DNA of 64,000 nt from Syngnathus acus (Eukaryota; Chordata; Actinopteri; Syngnathiformes; Syngnathidae), in the NCBI RefSeq assembly GCF_901709675.1, contig NC_051096.1:5855001-5919000 (forward strand). Direction: 5' to 3'. Positions within the stretch are counted from its first letter, which is position 1. The number at the start of each line of letters is the position of its first letter. A program made the position numbers and the translations under genes. A model generated the notes under the pieces. That model worked only from the letters and a program-made list of their open reading frames with translations. It was not told the DNA's origin and ran no database searches. Below are positions 56,201 through 64,000 of the stretch, piece after piece.

Positions 56201-59200
56201 CACCTTTTGGAGGAATTCAGAAGATCAGCGTCCCATTGTATGCAACCTCTGCAGTACGGTATTTTGAACAGGCTGGGACACGCTTTTACGGCGGGAGCAA
56301 CCCATCCACATGTATGCGCATAATAGCGCACGCTCAAACAACACCCTCGGATTAGTGTGATTAGTTCAGCACGCAGGCACTCTTTCCTCTGCCTCTCACG
56401 GGAAAATAAAGTGCCCCAAGGTCGGAGCTGGATGAGTTATTCTTCTGCGTGCTGTTTGTGTGTTTGACTTTGTGTGCCAGCAGGCAAATGTAGAGGGTAT
56501 ATGTTGGGGAAGGAAATTGATATTTATCATCCCAAAGAGTGTACAAAGGGCAAACATAGCAAGAGAATAGTCACAACTGAGAGATCGTTTTAGTTAGATA
56601 GCTACGGGGCAGTGATTTTTTTTTTTTTCAGCATGGAGGGACCAAGAGGGGGGAAATCGCTTACATTGGAGATAAAGGCAGTATCATCCTTTTTTCTGAC
56701 TTATGCAGAAAAGACCCAGAATAGAAATCCCAAATAATTGACAAACAGTCATAAATATTGATGTTTTGGCCAAATGCTCGAGAACTCGCTGGATGGCAGA
56801 TGGACAATGAACATAAACGCACTTCGGACACGTTGTGAAAGGGGCATGAATATAAAGACATGACTTATTGATAGAAAGGCTTCTGCTCTGTCGTTTATAA
56901 ATGATTCCTTCGCTCTGCCTGACGATATTTGGGTCGAACGAATATTCTGACGTAGACTCCCCGAGCACAGCGCTGCCAGGAATGACTCACTACATACTGT
57001 ATCCGTTCTTAAGGGAGCACAATTTCTCTCAGCCACAAAATATTGCAATTGAATCTTTTACTCCTCCAGGTCCATATATATACACGTGCTCTCAAAACCA
57101 AGCCTCCGAAACAGACCAGAGAGCCAAAGTAATTAGCTCTTAAAATGTGATGAGCCGTGATAATCTCCTCGCTCTGACATATTTCCCTTGGCTGCGTGCT
57201 CTTAGAATTTGTTTGTACACGTTTGTGAATTGAATCGGAGTATGTACCTGTAGCCATAAATCAGAAAAGCATGTGTGGGACAAGTTCCGTTTGGGTGATT
57301 TGGTAGAGTAGAACAAATTGATCAACCAAAGGTGTCAATCAAAACTGAGTTTAATAATGTGATGCATGATAACCCTTCAAAGAGCATAATCCCAAAATGT
57401 GGCTAATGAGGTGTTTGTCCTGCTTCAGAAATGCTGTTGGATGACTTCCTGTTAACCTACCTGGTCTTCATGTCCACCTCTGACCTCTGTCAGGCTCTTC
57501 TGGGACAATATCCTTCAATGCAAATGCACACAAAATCGGCCACATCTGGGCACACATGGGATGTTGTCACCTTGACTCCTGTCCTCACCTATAGCAGTGC
57601 ACGCAGCAGGGGCCAGGAGGAGGGCAAGGATACCCTCTTCAGGAAGCGCAAGGTTCTGCAGTTGGTGTCACACTGGAGCCGTCTCTACAAGGACTTCCTC
57701 AAGGAGGAGGAGCATGTTCGGGGTTTCATGAAGGTACACACTGAATATTTCACGTTCGACAATCTGACAGACGCACGCCATGAACACCGTCATCCCGTCT
57801 GTGAATAACGCCACGTTCATTGTGACTTGCCAAATAACACTATTTGTCCCGATGTAACCTGGCGGCTTCATCGCTGTGTTGCTATGGAAACCAAAGTGCG
57901 AGGGTTGGCATGGGTATAATCGCGTATAGTGTGCAACCAAGGCGATAGTTGCCTAGTAACAGAGAAATGAAACTCTAGAATGGGAGGCGATGGTGAGTCA
58001 ATGACAATGACAGGCGGGGCTATTTTGTAACACCTTAAATTGGTTAATATTATTCATGAATACCAATTGACCATATTATTTATGTTGTAACTCTTTTCAT
58101 AAATCAGTCAGAATGAACACTCTTGCTCTGTTAGACTCTTTACAGGTGTGTCCTAGAAGATCTGTACGAGTTCCCGACGCTTGAGAAAGACCTCAAAGAG
58201 TTCCAGAAGCTTCTGCGTCGTAGACAGTAAGTGCAATTGCTCGTATTAGTTGCGTGATTCATCCCCTCCTCACTGCTTGCATGTTTGATTCCAGCACAGT
58301 GGATGACTGTCCACCAAACCAAAAGGTAAGAGGAGTGCCGTTCAATAAGTAGAATAAAAAAAATTAAAACATCTTAGCCGTCACGACTTTGAGTCGCAGA
58401 AGTTGACTTGTCGTTTTTGCTTTCAGAGCAAACAAATGCACCAGCAGTTGAGTTTGAAGGAAAACTGTTTGCAACTTCGCAGTCCACAATGTGAGATAAG
58501 AGAAGGTAAAAGTCACTTTGCTTCTTTTTTTGGGGGGAAAAACATTAAAAACGTCTCTTTGTCGTGCATCTTCCAGTTATTTGCTGCGTTTACGTAAGCA
58601 CCGATTCCTACCTGAGCGTCCACACGCATCCCTCGCTGGAGGCCCACGAGCTGCTAAGAATCGTGAGACTGAAGATGGACAGGTCAGAAGAGGACATGGT
58701 GCTTGCTGTGGTCTCCCACACTGGAGGTAAACAGGCAGAGTGCCGAAAATCCCTACACCGATTGTTGAAATTGTCTCTGATTGTGTTTGTGTCTGCAGAG
58801 CGCAGGATGTTACAGCCCAGCGACTGTGTGTATTCAGAGTCTCTGACCCCGCAGGGCAAGCTTGTCGTCTGTCGCAGAGATCTGGCTGAGATCTTGGTAC
58901 GGCAAAAAATTCATCATGTTTGACTTTCATACAGATACACTCAACACAATCGTCCTTTCCCGTTTGCAGCCTTCTTTAACGGACAGCGCCGAGCTCAGTC
59001 GGAGGCCTGTACGCCTTTTGGGGATCAACACGTGGGACGTGGCCGCGGCTCTCACACACCTGGACTGGACCCTCTTCAAGTCTATCCACGAGGTATAAAA
59101 CCGGTTTGTTGGACACCTTCTATCAACACCTGCAACAATTGCCATTCACGACATTTTGCTGACTAAGCTAATGTGTGGTCACGCAGCAAGAGCTGGTCTA

Positions 59201-60436
59201 CTACACCCTGAGGCGCGTTCCCGGCGGGTGCCACACCGCCGCGCTCTCCGTCTTGCTGCAGCGCTGCAACGAGGTCCAGCAGTGGGTCATGTCTGAAGTC
59301 CTCATGTGCACGTCGCTCAACAAGAGAGTGCAGCTGCTCAAAAAGTTCATTAAGATCGCAGCTCAGTAAGGACGCACAATCTTGATAAGCGAGAATGGTT
59401 TTGGAACCGTGTTGAAATGTTTTGTGTGTTATGCTAGTTGCAAAGCTCAAAGGAATTTGAACTCCGCTTTCGCCATCATCATGGGCCTCAATACGGCGGC
59501 CGTGAGTCGACTCAACCAAACCTGGGAGGTGAGGATGGATTTGCACTCTTGCTTTGTATTTGCAATCTCATTTGTTGTCGTTTTGTTTTGGAAGAAATGT
59601 CCCGGGAAGTTCAAGAAGCTTTTCGCGGAGTTGGAGCTGATCACAGTGAGGACAAAACGCTCTTGTTATTCAGTCTGGATTCGATTGTCATCTCATTTTT
59701 ATTTGTGCTTCTCCTCTTCCAGGATCCGTCTCTTAACCACAAAGCCTACAGAGAAGCTTTTAAGAGAATGAAACCTCCAAAGATCCCTTTTATGCCCCTA
59801 CTCTTGAAAGGTAATCATTTATTAATCACATTTATTAAATAGTTGTAATAAATAACTGAAATTCACTTTTAATCTGCTCCTCTAGATATCACCTTTATCC
59901 ACGAGGGCAATAAGACCTTCCATGACAACCTGGTGAACTTTGAGAAGTTGGTGAGTTTCCTTACGTGTCTTCTACAAACTGCCTCTGCATGTTGTATACA
60001 CGCGACTGCTGTAAATTGAAGTTTAAAAAGTTAGACACCGACATCTTTCTCTATACCGACAGCATATGATTGCAGACACCGTTCGAATGATTCGACACTG
60101 CCAAAGCGACCAAACAGGTGAGGAGAAAAAGTTTGGTTCATTAGATCTGAACTCATCTGTGCATGCCTTTTATGACTCTAACAATGGTTTTCTCAAATCA
60201 TCTTTCCCCATTGAAATGAATAAAAATGACATTAATCTGTTCCAGTCCTCCACTAAAGATAACATTTGATATTTTGTGACAAAGCCCCTTTCATGGATGT
60301 GTTCATCTGTGCGGCAGGCAATGAGGTGATCGGCGTGGACAGCGCAGAGTTGAGGGCGAGCGTTCACTACCTGCACATCATTGACAATCAGCAGACGCTC
60401 TTTGAGCTCTCCCACAAACTAGAACCGCGGGCTTAG
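44244..60436 (+). CDS. rapgef5: Rap guanine nucleotide exchange factor 5
   Basis: Exchange factor for Rap GTPases. Exons: 44244-44387, 46635-46685, 46792-46830, 47224-47330, 47470-47591, 47681-47858, 49487-49568, 49656-49704, 49792-49865, 50827-51006, 53294-53433, about 53682-54025, 57429-57507, 57589-57733, 58135-58226, 58295-58325, 58427-58505, 58577-58726, 58799-58896, 58970-59092, 59187-59365, 59438-59528, 59595-59645, 59723-59810, 59886-59950, 60063-60117, 60318-60436; about 984 residues. A DEP domain ([14 protein letters not shown]) lies near residues 115-210, the RasGEF-N/REM domain ([16 protein letters not shown]) begins near 470, a Ras-association-like region is near 640-730, and the CDC25 catalytic domain ([32 protein letters not shown]) ends the protein. 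Unlike the often-quoted short human form, this has the N-terminal DEP part. Intron 57508-57588 is AT-AC. The acceptor before 53682 is uncertain, and an unseen exon between 51007 and 53293 is possible. Confidence 0.93.
44388..46634 (+). other. rapgef5: rapgef5 intron 1, non-coding
   Basis: A 2.2 kb intron with homopolymer runs (A/G near 45720-45800, T near 44950). I see no exon or recognisable element. Confidence 0.55.
47859..49486 (+). other. rapgef5: rapgef5 intron with a consensus CTCF motif
   Basis: A 1.6 kb intron. The one clear element is CCAGCAGGTGGCAC at 48313-48326 on the + strand, a full match to the CTCF core consensus. No coding similarity. Confidence 0.55.
48313..48326 (+). promoter_or_regulatory. 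CTCF core motif, full consensus match
   Basis: CCAGCAGGTGGCAC fits CCASYAGRKGGCRS at all positions, on the + strand, in a rapgef5 intron. Confidence 0.55.
50023..50046 (+). repeat. (TG)n microsatellite
   Basis: About 12 TG units in the rapgef5 intron 49866-50826, which also has a CA run at 50460-50479. Otherwise that intron shows nothing. Confidence 0.8.
51007..53293 (+). other. rapgef5: rapgef5 intron, mostly non-coding
   Basis: A 2.3 kb interval. It has X-box-like motifs at 51636-51649 and 51705-51718 and a stretch near 51395-51440 (ggctattgtgcccttgagca) like the conserved tail of fish tRNA-SINEs. A T/C-rich acceptor-like site precedes 52864, but the frame after it stops at once in the needed phase. 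Confidence 0.45.
54209..54462 (+). CDS. Small unrecognised ORF inside a rapgef5 intron
   Basis: An 83-residue Lys-rich frame from an ATG (agccATGtca) with no internal stop, directly after an acceptor-like ctcattcgcag. It contains [20 protein letters not shown] and ends SKNSWEE. I do not recognise it and cannot exclude chance, but its amino-acid pattern looks protein-like. It lies on the rapgef5 strand, converging with the minus-strand ORF at 54848-55456, with a hairpin between the two. Confidence 0.3.
54517..54552. repeat. Perfect hairpin, 15-bp stem and 6-base loop
   Basis: GCATATCTTTATGCT (54517-54531) is followed after six bases by its exact reverse complement (54538-54552). It lies 55 bp past the small + ORF and 296 bp from the end of the minus-strand ORF, so it could serve as a 3' end structure or be a palindromic insertion relic. 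Confidence 0.65.
54848..55456 (-). CDS. Nested single-exon coiled-coil protein gene, family not recognised
   Basis: A 202-residue uninterrupted frame on the strand opposite rapgef5, within its intron 54026-57428. The N-terminal part ([20 protein letters not shown], then [18 protein letters not shown]) is globular-looking. Residues about 90-190 are a highly charged coiled coil rich in Lys, Glu, Gln and Arg. The absence of introns in a region where genes are heavily split suggests a retrocopy or a fast-evolving nested gene. Coiled coils of this type are common in ciliary and centrosomal proteins, but that is only an impression. A GC-rich alternating run just upstream (55488-55500) may belong to its promoter. 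Confidence 0.6.
   Translation of the reverse strand: MSKEDKKNFNFVNRDKFLTEMFLKAEKAVKPHTTFQVNPFKKTYIIPDTPTNMDPTIVMAKVKQNSSAAAARVNKGTDSKTKKEDLWDPEAEEARQILLNNKRMKEGLDEQMKERQRLKDEENRLKKEEQNMIRCLGELYEQELSECEQSKAEAKKRLFKEIQDDIADFRQFQQIEAHRERWKTNESHKYNSTYSTLTGKEK
55930..56030 (-). mobile_element. tRNA-derived SINE fragment
   Basis: On the minus strand a B-box/T-arm sequence GGTTCGAGTCCCGCC (from 56025) is followed by a tail with tactgccatgatgccattgg and gcaagacac, like the conserved body of fish tRNA-SINEs. The A-box half is not recognisable, so the copy is partial or old. Confidence 0.5.
56089..56101. promoter_or_regulatory. X-box-like palindrome
   Basis: GTTGCTTAGCAAC is a palindromic RFX-type site about 0.63 kb upstream of the nested minus-strand ORF and inside the rapgef5 intron 54026-57428, whose remainder holds no exon that I can see. 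Confidence 0.4.
57508..57588 (+). other. rapgef5: U12-type AT-AC intron in rapgef5
   Basis: The intron starts ATATCCTT (exact minor-spliceosome 5' site) and ends AC, with branch-site core CCTTGAC whose adenosine at 57575 lies 13 bases before the 3' end. Removal turns the reading into LLG-HYSSARS, matching LLR-HYSAKK of human RAPGEF5 from memory. No GT donor in the needed phase exists nearby. At 81 nt with no stop it is in frame, so retention would add 27 residues to the REM domain. Confidence 0.88.
57878..57960 (+). promoter_or_regulatory. Pair of X-box (RFX) motifs
   Basis: GTTGCTATGGAAAC (57878-57891, one mismatch) and GTTGCCTAGTAAC (57948-57960, consensus) lie 56 bp apart in the rapgef5 intron 57734-58134. 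Confidence 0.45.
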
Positions 60437-63260
60437 TCCCCCCTTCACGGACACAGAGAAGTAGCACGGCACTGTTGCGATAAGGCAAGCACTGATATGT
60501 GTGTGACATTCAAGGACGCTGTACAGCAAACGTCACACACTCACACATGCACAGTAACTAACCACCAGTAGAGGTGCCAAGTTGACCCACAAGAGAAGGA
60601 TGTAATTACGCTGTACAGTATCTATTGGACTAAATATGACATTTATTTGTGATGAGCATTTGGTTATTTATGAGCCTGTCAACCAGGTGGAATGTTTTTT
60701 TTTTTGTGCTGTTGCATCAGTAGGTCAACGGCGACTCGATGGCCTCGTCATTTCAGTTACAAAAAAAAAAAAAAAAAAAGCCTATTGAAGACTTTCATGT
60801 GTTTGCGACCATAATTTGCGATGTCACCTTCATATTTTAGGATATCGACAAGGTTACATGTTTGTTCAGGATCTTGTCACGGCTGCTAGTGTGTTTTGCG
60901 CAGATGTTTATTTTTGTCGTTTCTCGTGCAAGAGACAAGTCAGTGTTGAAGCATTCATCAAACATACCTCCACATTTTGACCTTTGGCCACTGAAACGTG
61001 TTAAACCGTTAACGCAGGGAGTGCCACTTTAATAGCGTACAGGAAGACATTTAAACGCACTGACTGACTTAAACCACAAGTTCTCCTAAATGCGCGACAA
61101 CTATTGTTTGTGCAATTATGGGCTTTACTTGTTTCCATGCATGCGTCATGCACTTTTCTCACCGAACTAGGTTCTACGTATGAATAGATAGACTTGACAA
61201 CATCATTACCTGCACATATGGACCTATACATCATTTCTGTCAAATGTCACACGGAGTCCCCTGTGGCACCAAAACACTACAAAATCTATTTTTCTCTTAA
61301 TTAGATCATTGTATTCCTTTTGAAGCAAGTATGACTCATCTCGCAATTCAACAAGCTTGATTGAGAGGCCTCTCACCTCGCCTGATATTGCTATGGAAAC
61401 AACCTTAGCAAATAACTTCTTTGTTATCGTCGAGGTGCAGATTGCTCCGTCAAATAGGTTTACTCGGTTCAGATTGACCCACATAGGATCATTTTTGACA
61501 CTGTTGCAATTTCAGAGGGACCTGTTTTTGTTGTTCGTCAGCGCAACATTTTAGAAAGTAGATGCCTGATAAGCAATACGTTCAATAATTGTATCAAATG
61601 TTTTACTGCCTCTGCTAATAATGCTTGTTCCAACTCCACTGTCAAACTGGTTTAAAAAGATGTTTATCGCACATCCAATGTGGTTTTCTTCTTGTGTTGC
61701 CAAACTAGGTTACCAAAAGATTTAAAATTGGTGCATTTCTACAGCAATGCTTGAATAAATAATTTGACTGTTGATCAAAATTGAACAAATTAATCCTGAT
61801 GGAGACTGAATTTTTGAAACTGCTATTACAGTCGGTAGAAGGTCTACACACGCCTATTCAAATGTTAAGTGCTCTTTATTTTTGACAATTGAGATAATGC
61901 ATTTGCGCAAGTGTGCACACCCTCTTATGACCAGGTATGTGGCTCGCTTGAGTATTAACCAATTACAATTAAACCCATGTTAAATGAGTCGGCACGCAGC
62001 CAACACCATTTAACATGATTTTGAATGTGAAATATTTATGTTTATTAATTATAAAACTTTGTATTTGAAGAGGGGGGTGTAGACTTTTTATGCTGTGCAT
62101 TGGACCTCACTAGATTGTATTACTGTACCTGAAATGTCTGATTGAAAACATAAAGCATGTATTATCACCAATATGTAAAGATAATGTTTTGTATGCGTTT
62201 TGGATATTTGTATTTTCATAGCAAGTCAAATGGATGTCAAACAAATTTTAATGCCAAAAACAATTCGAAGACACTTTCCAAAGTTGAAAAATAACCTGGA
62301 ACAAGTTGTTAGGTCTTCTCAAGGATACACTCAAAGGGTCGTGTTGCAAATATAATTTTTGTTCACATTCAACTGTAGATAAAACCATCCAGCATTATTT
62401 GGGACACAATGACTTGGGAAGATACCTTTAGCATTCTTTGCTGTTGTGTTTCGCTGACTGTAAACTTAGAAAGAGCTTGCGGAGGTAGTTGATGTAATTC
62501 TTTACAAACACACACTCCACGTGATGTGTTAAAATGCAGTTACATTGTGCTATTAGTTATTCCCTAATACCCTGTTTATTTATGGATTGCTAGTGTGGAC
62601 AACTGTTATGCTCAAAAGTTCAGTTCTGAAGGTCCATATACTAGTTTAGCCCTCCACCTTTGGCATACTAGTAGGAGAGTACGAGTTAGGCAATACTGTG
62701 CAACAGTTGACAATTGCACACTCTTTATAGTTGTGAAGTGTCCGTTCATTAGATTCTGTCAGTAATAGTCACCTAGTTTTGTCTCACTCGTAACACGTTC
62801 TACTTTTATGTCAAATTTGTTCGACTAGTAATGACGATTACTATGGACCTGGCATTCTGAGAGGCGCTGAAACATTTTATTGTCGCCACCCGAGGACGCC
62901 AGAGGAGCTACACTAGAGATGATGGTCCTCTCCTGGAGGCATTCAATTCTGTGAAGGGAGAAGGAAGGTCTCCTCAGTGTGACAATTCGTTTCCCTTAAA
63001 GCACCATTGTTAGAAACCTGTTTGCATGATCCAAAAGAGTAAACACAATCCAAGGGAGGGCATGTTGAAGGCTTTGTACTTATGTAATATGTGTAAATTT
63101 ATGCCTATGTACTTTTTATTTATTTGTTTCAAATGGTCAGGCAAAAAAGAAAAGTGAACCACAAAGCAATACATTCATGTACACCTGATGTTCTGAAGCC
63201 ACATGTCTTTTCTATAGAGGTGTTTTAAAATGTGGACATTTTAACTGAAATTAATAAATT
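60437..63260 (+). other. rapgef5: rapgef5 3' UTR and downstream sequence
   Basis: AT-rich non-coding sequence. Candidate polyA signals AATAAA occur at 61754-61759 and 63253-63258, the latter followed by GT-rich sequence; which one is used cannot be told. An A-run lies at about 60761-60778 and a MITE-like element at 61831-62095. Confidence 0.45.
61831..62095 (+). mobile_element. Non-autonomous DNA transposon copy (MITE)
   Basis: The left end has ggtctacacacgcctattca and the right end ggggtgtagactttttatgc, roughly inverted. The interior has caagtgtgcacaccctctta and ttaaccaattacaattaaac, which I recall as part of an abundant teleost repeat. No ORF. Shares ends with the short copies at 4071 and 8563. 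Confidence 0.6.
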
Positions 63261-63608
63261 ATAGGTTTTATGTGAAATCAGGTCTCTTGTGAATCTTTGC
63301 AATTAAGTCAATATAATACAATAATAGTACATGTGTAAAAGTGAGCCTCAAATGTTAGGGGGTGACTGAGGGGGGTCTTTGTCCAAGATGCCATTCAAGC
63401 AAGGACCGCCCCTGACTGTGCTCATGGCGTTGCTTTAGTGAACAGTATTTTGAAATACATGTTCCACTACAATATTGTTTTACCAGAACTTCAGTAATGG
63501 GGAGGTAAAATAAATTGCAAGAAATTTCATAGCTCTAAATTTGTTGGATTTTAATAATTATAATCCAAAAAATCTACGATAACTCGACACATCCGGCATA
63601 GGTCACGC

Positions 63609-63625
63609 CCAATCAACTTTCGCGC
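63609..63625 (+). promoter_or_regulatory. CCAAT box and E2F site
   Basis: CCAAT (63609-63613) and TTTCGCGC (63618-63625) lie about 330 bp before the candidate first exon at 63952, a combination typical of cell-cycle gene promoters. Confidence 0.5.
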
Positions 63626-63951
63626 GATACATCAGACTGTACCATTCGATGAAAAAAGAGGAGTTTTGCAAACCGACAACCTCTTTTAATGCAGTAAAAT
63701 GTTCCAACGAATTAAATTAATAGCTGCAATTAGAAACATAAAACTATAATTAATGATTGCAAGTGTATTGCTAAAGATGTAGAATTATATATCCATAAAA
63801 TGTAACGTTGCAACCTGCCAGAACGCACCTGCATCTACAGCTAATCCATTTATCCATCTCCATGTTTAAATCCATTTCGACTCCCTTCTGTTGTAATTTC
63901 CTAAAGACAAAAGTTGTATTTTTAATAGATTCGCACTTAAACGACGACAAA

Positions 63952-63969
63952 ATGGCACTCGAGTCAAAG
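63952..63969 (+). CDS. Candidate first coding exon of the next gene
   Basis: ATG in an acceptable context (gacaaaATGgca) opens six codons, MALESK, ending at a donor AAG/GTAATT. The rest lies outside the window. In human the neighbour of RAPGEF5 away from IL6 is CDCA7L, an E2F-responsive gene, and the CCAAT/E2F pair upstream would fit, but six residues do not identify it. Confidence 0.4.
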
Positions 63970-64000
63970 GTAATTTCTTTTAAACACTTTTGTTGGGGTT

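Noticed and set aside
57589-57594. Ordinary AG acceptor (ctatag) a few bases past the AT-AC end
   Set aside because: No GT donor in a compatible phase precedes it, and using it would lose the conserved Tyr-Ser residues.

Overview
The window is nuclear DNA of a teleost fish, probably a compact-genome percomorph. Genes have many small exons separated by GT-AG introns that are often only 70-100 bp, vertebrate AATAAA signals are present, and there are many microsatellites and small tRNA-SINE and MITE remnants. No bacterial, viral or CRISPR-like features were seen. Eight genes are recognised by reading spliced protein against remembered vertebrate families; nothing was searched in a database.

Layout, left to right: the 3' end of mrpl3 (+, to 1122); a 5 kb non-coding gap; cspg5 (-, 14844-6456); a spacer carrying three nearly identical 115-bp tandem repeats, each with a CTCF-like motif; smarcc1 (-, 21839-16740, 28 coding exons); a 0.67 kb divergent promoter; aste1 (+, 22506-24974); an unrecognised coiled-coil gene with a cysteine-rich N-terminus (+, 25595-26571); fam126a/hyccin (+, coding 31203-35824, two alternative 3' terminal coding exons); tomm7 (+, 37317-38706); il6 (-, 40501-39420) with a kB/TATA promoter and AU-rich 3' UTR; rapgef5 (+, 44244-60436, about 27 coding exons); and at the right edge a probable first coding exon of another gene (+, 63952-63969). 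An intron of rapgef5 contains a 202-codon uninterrupted coiled-coil ORF on the opposite strand and a smaller ORF on the same strand, with a perfect 15-bp stem hairpin between them.

The gene order joins a block equivalent to human chromosome 3 (MRPL3, CSPG5, SMARCC1, ASTE1) to a block equivalent to human 7p15 (FAM126A, TOMM7, IL6, RAPGEF5), the latter in conserved neighbourhood order. The genes are functionally unrelated: mitochondrial translation and import, neural proteoglycan, chromatin remodelling, DNA repair nuclease, PI4K scaffold, cytokine and Rap GTPase exchange factor.

The most notable finds are a minor-spliceosome (U12) AT-AC intron of 81 nt in rapgef5 that is in frame and stop-free, the tandem CTCF-like array that could pair with a convergent perfect motif at 35.1 kb, the unrecognised gene at 25.6 kb, and the nested ORF pair in rapgef5.
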